This document shows positions 41,181 through 49,138 of a DNA stretch of 64,000 nt, piece by piece. The stretch spans positions 1 to 64,000 of the forward strand of contig CALFRK010000050.1 in NCBI GenBank assembly GCA_937919625.1, read 5' to 3'. The translations under genes were made by a program, and so were the position numbers. Within the stretch, counting starts at the first letter, position 1; every line of letters begins with the position of its first letter. This DNA comes from an uncultured Ilumatobacter sp. (GTDB lineage: Bacteria; Actinomycetota; Acidimicrobiia; Acidimicrobiales; Ilumatobacteraceae). Below the pieces are notes generated by a model, which saw only the letters and a program-made list of their open reading frames with translations, did not search any database and was not told the DNA's origin.

Positions 41181-43048
41181 GCGATAACGAGGTCAGCGAC
41201 GACGATCAGGAAGTTCTCACCACTACCGGTCGTGACGCCCGTCGCGGCAGCTTCGGACCGGGTGGCGGGGCCGGCATGCCAACCGAACGCAGCAAGGATT
41301 TCAAGGCCTCGCTGCGAAGGCTTGGCACGATTCTGGGCAGCGAAACCCATCTCTTGATGGTCGTTGCCGTGCTCACTATCGCCAGTGTCGTGCTGGTCGT
41401 GCTCGGGCCTCGTCTGCTCGGTCAGGCCACCGACATCATCGTCAGCGGTGTGCTCGGCGGCGGCATCGACTTTGCTGCGCTGCACCGCAAGCTGTTGATC
41501 GTCGCCGTGCTTTATCTGGCGGCATGGGCGCTCGCCTACTCGCAGGCGTACATCCTGGCTGGGGTACTGCAGCGAGCGATGTTCAACCTGCGCCAATCGG
41601 TCGAGCACAAGATCAACCGGCTCCCGCTGCGCTATATCGACGGCCAATCGCGCGGCGATCTGCTGAGTCGCGTCACGAACGACATCGACAACCTGTCGCA
41701 AAGCCTGTCGCAGACATTGAGTCAGATCCTCTCATCGCTGCTCACCGTGGTCGGCGTCACAGTGATGATGTTTACGATTTCGCCTTTGATGGCGGCGATT
41801 GCATTGGTCACCGTGCCCACTTCGGTGTGGCTGATGAAGGTGATCGGCGGGCGCGCCCGCCCCCGCTTCATGGCGCAATGGCGGCACACCGGCAGTCTCA
41901 ATGGCCAGGCTGAGGAGGTCTTCACCGGTCACGCGATCGTGAAGACGTTTGGTCGCCAACGCGACGTCGAGGCCCGTTTCGGCGACGACAATGACGAGCT
42001 CTACGAGGCCAGCTACACGGCCCAGTTCACGGCCAGCCTGATCCAGCCGATGATGGTCTTCATGGGCAATATCCAGTTCATCCTGATCGCCGTGGTCGGG
42101 GGGCTCAGAATTTCGACTGGGGCGATGTCGGTCGGGGACATGCAGGCACTGATCCAATACGCCAGGCAGTTCTCGCAGCCGCTGACCCACCTAGCCTCGA
42201 TGACGGCGACGTTTCAATCGGGCATCGCCTCGCTCGAGCGCGTGCTCGAACTGATCGACGTCGAGGAGCAAAGCGTCGAACAGGCCGACACGATCGATCC
42301 GGCACCAATGCGTGGCCGGATCGTGTTCGACGATGTGCACTTCTCATACAGCACTGCCAACCCGCTGATCGAGGGCCTCAACGTCGTGGCCGAACCAGGC
42401 CAGACGATCGCCATCGTCGGCCCGACCGGCGCCGGCAAGACGACGCTCGTCAACCTGTTGATGCGTTTCTACGACCTCGACTCCGGCACGATCAGCCTCG
42501 ATGGGCGCGATATCGCCAGCTTCCCCCGCAAGGAGTTGCGCTCGAAGGTTGGCATGGTTCTGCAGGACACGTGGCTGTTCGGCGGCACGATCCGCGACAA
42601 CCTCGCGTACGGCAATCCCGACGCCACCGACGAGCAGATTCACGAGGCCGCCCGCGTCACCTACGTCGACCGCTTCGTGCACTCGCTGCCCGACGGTTAC
42701 AACACAGTGATCAACGACGAAGGCGACAACATCTCGGCCGGCGAGAAGCAGCTGGTCACGATTGCCCGGGCGTTCCTGGCCGACCCGTCGATCCTGATCC
42801 TCGACGAGGCGACCAGCTCGGTCGACACCCGAACCGAGGTGTTGATCCAAGAGGCGATGAGTGCCCTGCGTTCGCAGCGCACCAGTTTTGTGATCGCTCA
42901 CCGTCTGTCGACGATCCGCGGCGCCGACGTGATCCTTGTGATGGACGGCGGCCGGATCGTCGAGCAGGGCCATCACGATGACCTGCTCGCCCACGACGGT
43001 CCATACTCCCGTCTCTACAACGCCCAATTCGCCGGCCAAGCGACCTGA
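41177..43048 (+). CDS. ABC exporter half-transporter, subunit B (catalytic Glu)
   Basis: A 623-residue partner of the preceding subunit. A hydrophilic N-terminal extension (about 45 residues) precedes six membrane helices and the ATPase. Walker A GPTGAGKTT, Q-loop MVLQDTWLFGGTIRDNLAYG, signature degenerate (ISAGEKQ at 519-525), Walker B ILILDE with canonical Glu544, H-loop IAHRLST. Together with subunit A this makes one competent and one degenerate ATP site. It probably exports drugs or lipids under TetR control. Confidence 0.93.
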   Translation: MSDNEVSDDDQEVLTTTGRDARRGSFGPGGGAGMPTERSKDFKASLRRLGTILGSETHLLMVVAVLTIASVVLVVLGPRLLGQATDIIVSGVLGGGIDFAALHRKLLIVAVLYLAAWALAYSQAYILAGVLQRAMFNLRQSVEHKINRLPLRYIDGQSRGDLLSRVTNDIDNLSQSLSQTLSQILSSLLTVVGVTVMMFTISPLMAAIALVTVPTSVWLMKVIGGRARPRFMAQWRHTGSLNGQAEEVFTGHAIVKTFGRQRDVEARFGDDNDELYEASYTAQFTASLIQPMMVFMGNIQFILIAVVGGLRISTGAMSVGDMQALIQYARQFSQPLTHLASMTATFQSGIASLERVLELIDVEEQSVEQADTIDPAPMRGRIVFDDVHFSYSTANPLIEGLNVVAEPGQTIAIVGPTGAGKTTLVNLLMRFYDLDSGTISLDGRDIASFPRKELRSKVGMVLQDTWLFGGTIRDNLAYGNPDATDEQIHEAARVTYVDRFVHSLPDGYNTVINDEGDNISAGEKQLVTIARAFLADPSILILDEATSSVDTRTEVLIQEAMSALRSQRTSFVIAHRLSTIRGADVILVMDGGRIVEQGHHDDLLAHDGPYSRLYNAQFAGQAT

Positions 43049-43059
43049 ACACCGAACGC

Positions 43060-43323
43060 GTGAACGAGTTGCAGGCGACCCGCTACTGGAGCGACGAGGC
43101 GTGGACGGCGGCGGTCGATCGGCTGATCGACCGCGGTCTGCTGGATCCCGACGGCACGTTGTCCGAGCTTGGCACCGAGCGGCGCCAGTGGGTCGAAGGC
43201 CGCACCGATGCTCTGGCCCTGGCGCCCTACGAGTCGATTGGCGAGGACGGCTGCAACCAGCTGCGTCAACTGACCCGCCCCTTCAGCAAAGCGATCGTCA
43301 CCGGCGGCGGCCTCCCCGTCTAA
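43060..43323 (+). CDS. Short fragment resembling the SCO6745-type family C-terminus
   Basis: An 87-residue frame from GTG 43060, 11 bp after the ABC stop: TRYWSDEAWTAAVDRLIDRGLLDPDGTLSELGTERRQWVEGRTDALALAPYESIGEDG is the winged-helix C-terminal half of SCO6745-like helical proteins as I recall them. The N-terminal half is absent, so this is either a truncated remnant or a small stand-alone domain. Its TAA stop abuts a long palindromic element. Confidence 0.55.
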   Translation: MNELQATRYWSDEAWTAAVDRLIDRGLLDPDGTLSELGTERRQWVEGRTDALALAPYESIGEDGCNQLRQLTRPFSKAIVTGGGLPV

Positions 43324-43324
43324 T

Positions 43325-43456
43325 AGTTGGGACTTGGGGGATATGCCTGAGAACCCAGCGGATAGGTCGCTGCGTTCTCTTTCGTTCCGCCTGGTTTACC
43401 CGTAACGATGGGCGGCAGAGCGCCTACCGCCTCATGCTGCTGCACAAGGTGCAACT
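43325..43456. repeat. Palindromic intergenic element, long form, diverged (copy 8)
   Basis: AGTTGGGACTTGG at the left and GGTGCAACT at the right, with the insert signature AGCGGATAGGTCGC and GCGCCTACCGCCTC. It fills the gap between the TAA of the plus-strand fragment (43321-43323) and the stop of the convergent malic enzyme (43458-43456), sharing the final T with that stop. Confidence 0.85.
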
Positions 43457-44859
43457 CAGGCGCGACAGACGCCGTCGGCTACTGCCGCCGCGGCGACGGC
43501 CACAGCAACACGTTGCGAGACCGACTTGTCGAACACCGACGGCATGATGAACGTCTCGCAAAGCTGCTCGTCGGTTACCGATTCGGCGATCGCCTTGGCG
43601 GCGGCGAGCTTCATGTTCTCGGTGATGTCGGTGGCCCGGGCATCGAGCGCGCCGCGGAAGATGCCGGGGAATGCGAGCACGTTGTTGATCTGGTTGGGGT
43701 AGTCGCTGCGGCCGGTGCCGATCACCCGTACCAAGCCCTCGACCAACTCGGGACTGATCTCCGGGTCGGGGTTGGCCATCGCAAAAACGATCGCGTCGCT
43801 GTTCATCGCCTTCACGTCGTCAACGGTGAGGACATCTGGGGCGCTGACACCGATGAACACATCGGCACCGCTGATCACGTTGGATAGCGAACCCTGCTTG
43901 CGCCCGAGATTGGTGTGTTCGGCGAACCACTGCTTCCACTTGTTGAGGCCGTCGCGGCCGTCGTACACGGCGCCTTTCGAATCGACGCCGACGATGCCGG
44001 TGGCACCGGCGCCCAGCAGGATCTTGCCGATCGCCACTCCGGCGGCACCCACCCCAGAGATCACGATCGCCAGGTCTTCCATGCGCTTGCCGGTGATCCG
44101 CAGCGCGTTCTGAAGCGCCGCCAGGCAGACGACAGCCGTGCCGTGCTGGTCATCGTGGAAGACGGGGATATCGAGCAGCTCCTTCAACGCCTCCTCGACC
44201 AAGAACGCGCCCGGTGCGGCGATGTCTTCGAGATTGATGCCTCCGAAGGTTGGTGCCAAGCGCACGACCGTCTCGATGATCTCCTCGGGTGTCGACACGT
44301 CGAGGCAGATCGGAAATGCATCGACGCCACCAAACTCCTTGAACAGCAGCGCCTTGCCTTCCATCACCGGCATCGCGCCCTTGGGGCCGATGTTGCCGAG
44401 CCCGAGCACGGCCGTGCCGTCGCTGACAATCGCGACAGTGTTCTTGCGGATTGTCAGCTCGTCTGCCAGAGATTCGTCGTTGGCGATCGCCATACACACG
44501 CGAGCGACGCCGGGCGTATACGCCATCGACAGATCTTCCTGGTCGCCTACGGGACACAGCGGAAGCACCTCGATCTTGCCGCCTTCGTGCATCCGGAACG
44601 TGCGGTCCCACCAATCGTCGAGGGTGATCCCTGGTGTTTCTCGCACGGCATCGACCACCTCGGTCTGGTGTTCGACGCTGCGACAATTGACAACGATTTC
44701 ACGGTCGACGATCGAACCCTTGGCGACGAACGAGTCGACGGCGAAGATGTTGCCGCCGGCCTCACCGATTGCCGTTGCGAGCCGGCCCAGCACTCCGGGC
44801 ACGTTGTCGAGCGTGACGCGTAACGAGATCGAATACTGCGTGGCCGGGGGGCGTGACAT
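43456..44859 (-). CDS. NAD(P)-dependent malic enzyme with N-terminal ACT domain
   Basis: Oxidative decarboxylation of malate to pyruvate. The 467-residue protein starts with an ACT domain (ISLRVTLDNVPGVLGRLATAIGEAGGNIFAVDSF, about 8-85). The malic core follows: MAYTPGVARVCMAI, LGLGNIGPKGAMPVMEGKALLFKEFGGVDAFPICLD, NLEDIAAPGAFLVE, FHDDQHGTAVVCLAAL, and the Rossmann ISGVGAAGVAIGKILL. The ACT domain suggests control by an amino acid. ATG 44859 is chosen; the longer frame upstream overlaps the divergent region. Confidence 0.93.
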   Translation of the reverse strand: MSRPPATQYSISLRVTLDNVPGVLGRLATAIGEAGGNIFAVDSFVAKGSIVDREIVVNCRSVEHQTEVVDAVRETPGITLDDWWDRTFRMHEGGKIEVLPLCPVGDQEDLSMAYTPGVARVCMAIANDESLADELTIRKNTVAIVSDGTAVLGLGNIGPKGAMPVMEGKALLFKEFGGVDAFPICLDVSTPEEIIETVVRLAPTFGGINLEDIAAPGAFLVEEALKELLDIPVFHDDQHGTAVVCLAALQNALRITGKRMEDLAIVISGVGAAGVAIGKILLGAGATGIVGVDSKGAVYDGRDGLNKWKQWFAEHTNLGRKQGSLSNVISGADVFIGVSAPDVLTVDDVKAMNSDAIVFAMANPDPEISPELVEGLVRVIGTGRSDYPNQINNVLAFPGIFRGALDARATDITENMKLAAAKAIAESVTDEQLCETFIMPSVFDKSVSQRVAVAVAAAAVADGVCRA

Positions 44860-44908
44860 GCCATCGAACCTATCGGCGGCGCCTCTTGTCTTCTTGTCCG
44901 GACTTTTA

Positions 44909-44921
44909 GGGACCAAGGTCC
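44909..44921. promoter_or_regulatory. DosR-like box in divergent region
   Basis: GGGACCAAGGTCC preceded by TTTA resembles the DevR/DosR dormancy box core GGGACTWWAGTCC. It lies between malic enzyme (44859, minus) and the membrane protein (44998, plus). Binding by a DosR-type regulator is inferred only from the match. Confidence 0.45.
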
Positions 44922-44997
44922 ATAGCCGCCAAGAGGACCAAAGGACGACGATTGAAGCCGTAACCGCGCCCCCGCGCGGAGGAAAGGAACAAGTTTC

Positions 44998-45681
44998 ATG
45001 TGCCGCAAAATGATGTGGGGCGTGCTGGTGGTCGGTCTGTTGCTGATCGCCGCGCCGTTCGCGATTGGCCTTCCCGGCAAAGCCTCCGGTGGACAGAACA
45101 TGATCGACGCCTTCGAACCGATCATGGACGAGCAGAACGTGCAGACCACCTCTGACTACTACTACGACGTGTTCGTACCGCTCGGCCAGGTCGCACCCGC
45201 GATGAGTCAGGAGAACATCGACAAGTTCAACGGTTATCTCGCCGGCTTCGGCCCGATGGCTGCCGAGGGCCAACAACTGGTGCCGGCGTTCGCCCAGGCG
45301 ACAGGCATGAGCGAAGAGGATGCGGGTGCCTTCATGGCCTCCGAGTTCCCGGCGATGTTCCAGATGTTGCAGGGCCTGCCCCAGATGCAGCAGGACTTCG
45401 AAGGTCTGCTCGGCCTGATGGATGCCAACGTCGCGATCTTCGAGCAGGTGCCAGCCGGCCTCGACCACTACAAGCCACTCGTCGACACGATGGAGGCCGA
45501 AGTCGAGAACTACGACAAGGTCGCCAGCCTGCCGAACTTCACGCTGTTCACCTGGTTCTTCCTTATCCCCGGCGTGCTGCTGGTGGTTTTGGCAGCGTTT
45601 GGCCTGTTCGGCAACCGCAAGCAGGACGACCCGCAGCCTGTTTCAGCACCGGTGGAGCACAGGGAGCCACAACTCGTCTGA
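44998..45681 (+). CDS. Two-helix membrane protein, uncharacterised
   Basis: A 227-residue protein with an N-terminal helix (MMWGVLVVGLLLIAAPFAIGL) and a C-terminal helix (FTWFFLIPGVLLVVLAAFGLFG) enclosing an extracytoplasmic helical domain of about 160 residues rich in Met, Glu and Gln. The pattern is familiar from actinobacterial hypothetical proteins, but I know no function. ATG 44998 has GGAGGAAAGGA upstream. It diverges from the malic enzyme across a DosR-like box. Confidence 0.8.
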   Translation: MCRKMMWGVLVVGLLLIAAPFAIGLPGKASGGQNMIDAFEPIMDEQNVQTTSDYYYDVFVPLGQVAPAMSQENIDKFNGYLAGFGPMAAEGQQLVPAFAQATGMSEEDAGAFMASEFPAMFQMLQGLPQMQQDFEGLLGLMDANVAIFEQVPAGLDHYKPLVDTMEAEVENYDKVASLPNFTLFTWFFLIPGVLLVVLAAFGLFGNRKQDDPQPVSAPVEHREPQLV

Positions 45682-45739
45682 TCCTTTCCACTGGCCATCT
45701 GCCAGACTCGTCCTCAGTCGAGCAGATGGAGGCAAACGG

Positions 45740-46372
45740 ATGATCGATCAGCGAGCGCATGCACTGCGGTGTCTCACCGAAGACCGGATCATGGCGGTAC
45801 TTCGCCAGGTTCCCGCCGAGCACCTGCTGGCGCTCGCTGATCGACTCGTCGCCGGAGGAGTCAGGTCACTCGAGATCACTCACGATTACCCGCGGGCGAC
45901 CGATGATGTTGCGCTTCTCAGCGAACGGTACGGATCCGAGGCGTCGGTCGGTGTCGGCACAACCTGGTCGGTCGAACAGGCAGAGTCGGCGGCCGCCGCA
46001 GGCGCCACGTTTTGTGTATTGCCAGGTATCGACGAAATTACCGCCCGGCGCAGCGCAGAGCTTGGCATGCTGACGCTCCCAGGGGTGCAGAGCCCAGCCG
46101 AGATCCAACTGGCGATCCGCAGCGGTGCCGATGTGCTGAAGTTCTTTCCGGCCAACCCGCCAGGGCCGACATGGTTGGCACAGGTCGCCCCGGCCTACTC
46201 GCAGAAGCCGTTCATGGCCACCGGTGGTGTCACCGTCGACAACATGGGCGCTTTCTTCGATGCCGGAGCGATTGCCGTTGGCATGGGCGACACCCTGTTC
46301 GGCCGTTACGACGACCCAGAAGCGGCGGTCGCCAAGATCGCCGCCGCAGTCGCGATCGCCCGCAACCACTGA
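45740..46372 (+). CDS. eda: KDPG/KHG aldolase-like protein
   Basis: A 210-residue class I aldolase of the Entner-Doudoroff type. RIMAVLRQVPAEHLLALADRLVAGGVRSLEITHDYP carries the catalytic Glu45. GVGTTWSVEQAESAAAAGATFCVLPG and DVLKFFPANPPGP contain the Schiff-base Lys134 region, and FMATGGVTVDNMGAFFDAGAIAVGMGD closes the barrel. Substrate may be KDPG or a related 2-keto-3-deoxy acid; no edd gene is nearby. ATG 45740 is set by GGAGG at 45728-45732. Confidence 0.88.
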   Translation: MIDQRAHALRCLTEDRIMAVLRQVPAEHLLALADRLVAGGVRSLEITHDYPRATDDVALLSERYGSEASVGVGTTWSVEQAESAAAAGATFCVLPGIDEITARRSAELGMLTLPGVQSPAEIQLAIRSGADVLKFFPANPPGPTWLAQVAPAYSQKPFMATGGVTVDNMGAFFDAGAIAVGMGDTLFGRYDDPEAAVAKIAAAVAIARNH

Positions 46373-46376
46373 ACGT

Positions 46377-47192
46377 TCAGACGAGCGCTGCCGCCCTTTT
46401 GTCAGTGAGTCCTGGACGCCAGTCTGCCGGATGCGGGAACAGCTGACGGGTGCACATTGGTGGTCGGAACGGGCGCCAATCATCTTGTGGCTGGGCCAGA
46501 CGGTCGCTGATCGCGTAGATCGCTGCGGCGTTGAAACCGAGTCCGCTGTGACTGCCGCGAACCTCGATGTTCTCGGCCTGGGCACCGGTCTGCTCGATGC
46601 ACTGCCACCACCGCACGACGCCGTCGGTGCGGGTGTAGATCGCTGTTGCCGGCACGGTGAGTGGCCCGGCGTCGAAACCCGGCAAAAGTTCGTCGAGCCC
46701 GATCGCATGTGTTGGTTGCAGGCGGTCGAACAGGGCAGAGGCGGCGCTGCGATCGTCGGGCGTGATCCGAAATGGGCTACCGAGCGTGATCACTTGACGA
46801 ACCAATTCGGGCCACTTGCGTGCCAGACGGCGGGCGTAGATGCCGCCCAAACTCCATCCGATCAGACTTACCGGCCGCGCGTGACGATCGTGCAGGTCTT
46901 CGAGTCGATCGATCAATCCATCGACGACGTCGGGCGTCGGTCCGAGGTTGCGGCCAAGTCGCCAGCCGTGCACCCAGTAGCCCTGGCTCTGCAGGATCGA
47001 TCGCAGCGGGGCCGTAGACGAATCGCCCGCCAGGAACCCCGGCAGGATCAGCACGGGATGGTTGTCGCCTCGCCCGAACGCACGCAGCAGCGGGGATGCG
47101 GCGGCGATCGCACCGAACTCGAACAGGGCCCGTGACTCCATGATCTGGAGGAGCCGGCTGGGCGCCTCGGACCGGGAAGCGGAAGTGCTCAT
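46377..47192 (-). CDS. Alpha/beta hydrolase (lipase-like)
   Basis: A 271-residue hydrolase. HPVLILPGFLAGDSSTAPLR is the oxyanion-hole region, LIGWSLGGIYARRLARKWP contains the nucleophile Ser, and PATAIYTRTDGVVRWWQC and EVRGSHSGLGFNAAA hold the acid and His of the triad. It resembles PGAP1/lipase-type esterases. No signal peptide. Start ATG 47192; convergent with the aldolase gene 5 bp away. Confidence 0.85.
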   Translation of the reverse strand: MSTSASRSEAPSRLLQIMESRALFEFGAIAAASPLLRAFGRGDNHPVLILPGFLAGDSSTAPLRSILQSQGYWVHGWRLGRNLGPTPDVVDGLIDRLEDLHDRHARPVSLIGWSLGGIYARRLARKWPELVRQVITLGSPFRITPDDRSAASALFDRLQPTHAIGLDELLPGFDAGPLTVPATAIYTRTDGVVRWWQCIEQTGAQAENIEVRGSHSGLGFNAAAIYAISDRLAQPQDDWRPFRPPMCTRQLFPHPADWRPGLTDKRAAALV

Positions 47193-47281
47193 CGCTCCAC
47201 AATACGCTCCGGTTACTCGTCGGTATCGATTCGTGTGGTCAGTTACGGAATGGGCGGTGACACCGTCGGGTTGATGGGTGC

Positions 47282-47680
47282 ATGGATGTCGAAGTGCTGG
47301 CGAACCCGGAACGGGTCGCAATGGTCGATTTTCGACGTGGGGCATTCCGAACCGGCCTGATCGCGGTGGCGTGGGTCGCTTTGGCGCTGTGGCGTCCCAC
47401 CGTCACCTACCACCTGGCGCCATTTCTGGTTGCCGGCGCCTGGCCCTACTTTTTGCGTAACGGACCGTTGCGGGTCGCCAACATCGACGCGATTCGGGCT
47501 GCGATCGCCGGCTTCGGTGCCACGATGGTCACCGCACTTGTACTGGTATTCACCGATGCGATGCGCGGCCCGACCTTGTGGGAGACCGGACACGCGATGC
47601 TCGAGGTTGTACCGATCGCTCTGGTCGGAGCCGCAACCGGATATCGCCTCGCCCGCTGCGGCGTCGCGATCGACCCCTGA
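47282..47680 (+). CDS. Small polytopic membrane protein
   Basis: A 132-residue protein with three to four hydrophobic segments (TGLIAVAWVALALW, APFLVAGAWPYFL, ATMVTALVLVFTD, VVPIALVGAATGYRLA). No recognised family. Divergent from the hydrolase and convergent with the M23 gene. Start ATG 47282. Confidence 0.7.
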   Translation: MDVEVLANPERVAMVDFRRGAFRTGLIAVAWVALALWRPTVTYHLAPFLVAGAWPYFLRNGPLRVANIDAIRAAIAGFGATMVTALVLVFTDAMRGPTLWETGHAMLEVVPIALVGAATGYRLARCGVAIDP

Positions 47681-47689
47681 TCAGCGCTA

Positions 47690-47707
47690 CAGGCGCATCT
47701 CCCAACT
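47690..47707. repeat. Half of a palindromic intergenic element (copy 9)
   Basis: CAGGCGCATCTCCCAACT equals the right arm of the family, the left arm being lost. It lies in the 25-bp convergent gap, and its last bases overlap the TAG stop of the M23 gene (47708-47706). Confidence 0.75.
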
Positions 47708-48443
47708 AGATGTTGGCGATCGCGTCGGCGCATGCCGTTGGGTGATCCAGCACCCATTGTTCGACCTCGGCAACCGGGCTGAGCTGTTGTCCGCCACGCC
47801 AAGCGTCGAGGTATGGGTACGGCCACACCACTCCGCGCCGCACCGACCACTCCTCACCGGGGCACGGGGGTGAGATCGAGAAGTGCAGGTGGCATGCGGA
47901 TGCGCGGCCGGTCTCGCCCATTGTTCCGAGCGTTTGGCCGAGCTCGACTTGTTCGCCGACCGCCAGTGTTGGCTCGATCGTGTCGAGGTGGGCAAGGTAA
48001 TAGCGGACACCGTCGAATCCGAGGATCGCCACCGACTTGCCGCCGCGCGTGGCCGGATCGTCGACGTTGGCGTCCCACGAGTCGACCCGGCGCACTTCCA
48101 ACACGGTGCCGTACACGGGTGACACGAGAGTTGCGCCGCAGCCGATGAACACGTCGGTCGCCGGGTAGGTCGAGTGGGTCGGATTCCAACCGGCACGTGA
48201 TGCGTCGGCGAAAGGGAGCCGGTACGGAGTAGTGGTCGGCAGGCCCGGATCGGTGACCGGCGTCTGCGGACCGCGATCAGCCTGCTCGGTGACGACCGCC
48301 GGATCACCGATGTAGGACACGACGGCCTCGACAAAGGCACCAATGTTGGAGAACGCCAGACTCGCCAACGCCACAAGGCGCACGATCCAGTTCGTCACGG
48401 TCGACACGCCCCGATCCTGCCAGCTCCCGGTGTCGTGCGCCAT
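47706..48443 (-). CDS. M23-family peptidase, membrane-anchored
   Basis: A 245-residue zinc endopeptidase-like protein. After an N-terminal hydrophobic helix (WIVRLVALASLAFSNIGAF), the lysostaphin-type domain shows HSTYPATDVFIGCG (first His and Asp ligands), GKSVAILGFDGVRYYLAHLD and CHLHFSISP (HxH). It presumably cuts peptidoglycan cross-bridges outside the membrane. Start ATG 48443, divergent from the methyltransferase 17 bp away. Confidence 0.87.
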   Translation of the reverse strand: MAHDTGSWQDRGVSTVTNWIVRLVALASLAFSNIGAFVEAVVSYIGDPAVVTEQADRGPQTPVTDPGLPTTTPYRLPFADASRAGWNPTHSTYPATDVFIGCGATLVSPVYGTVLEVRRVDSWDANVDDPATRGGKSVAILGFDGVRYYLAHLDTIEPTLAVGEQVELGQTLGTMGETGRASACHLHFSISPPCPGEEWSVRRGVVWPYPYLDAWRGGQQLSPVAEVEQWVLDHPTACADAIANI

Positions 48444-48460
48444 GCGCCTACGCTTGTTGC

Positions 48461-49063
48461 ATGGACGCAGGCGATTGGGACGATCGATATCGCGACACCG
48501 AGCTGGTCTGGTCGGCCGGGCCGAACTTGTTCGTCGAACAGCAGTCTGGCGACCTACCGGCAGGCAGGTCACTCGATCTAGCCGCAGGCGAGGGTCGCAA
48601 CGCGATCTGGCTTGCCGAACGCGGCTGGGATTCGACTGCCGTCGACTACTCGTCGGTCGCGATCGACAAGGCTCGTCAGATCGCCGAACGGCGTGGCGTC
48701 ACGATCACGACCGAGGTCGCCGATCTCGGCGGCTACCTGCCGACACAAGGTGCCTACGACCTTGTCATTATCGCCTATCTTCAATTGGTCGAGGCCGAAC
48801 TGACCCCGATCCTGAGGCGAGCGGCGGCGGCGCTGGCGTCGGGTGGCAGATTCGTGCTGGTCAGCCACGACCTCTCCAACCTCGATCAGGGATACGGAGG
48901 CCCGCAAGAGGCGTCTGTTCTCACGACACCCAATCAGGTGGCCGAGGCGATCGGTGGAGCACTCACGATCGACCTGGCCGAGGTGGTCGAACGTCACGTG
49001 CAGACCGACGGCGGCCAGAAGACAGCGCTCGACACGCTGGTTGTAGCTCGCCGCTCGGCCTGA
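48461..49063 (+). CDS. Class I SAM-dependent methyltransferase (TehB-like)
   Basis: A 200-residue methyltransferase: WDDRYRDTELVWSAGPNLFVEQ at the start, motif I SLDLAAGEGRNAIWLAERGW (about residues 33-52), VDYSSVAIDKAR, then DLVIIAYLQL. The WxxRY start and EGRNA motif are typical of the TehB/thiopurine S-methyltransferase-like group. Substrate unknown; oxyanions or thiols are possible. Start ATG 48461. Confidence 0.87.
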   Translation: MDAGDWDDRYRDTELVWSAGPNLFVEQQSGDLPAGRSLDLAAGEGRNAIWLAERGWDSTAVDYSSVAIDKARQIAERRGVTITTEVADLGGYLPTQGAYDLVIIAYLQLVEAELTPILRRAAAALASGGRFVLVSHDLSNLDQGYGGPQEASVLTTPNQVAEAIGGALTIDLAEVVERHVQTDGGQKTALDTLVVARRSA

Positions 49064-49082
49064 CCCGAACACCTTCCCGATG

Positions 49083-49115
49083 AGTTGGAAGTTGTGCCAG
49101 GCACAACTCCCAACT
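49083..49115. repeat. Palindromic intergenic element, short form (copy 10)
   Basis: AGTTGGAAGTTGTGCC / GGCACAACTCCCAACT with an A centre, between two plus-strand genes, 24 bp before the DUF2207-like start. Confidence 0.92.
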
Positions 49116-49138
49116 CTCGATTCAGGCAGACTGGAGCG

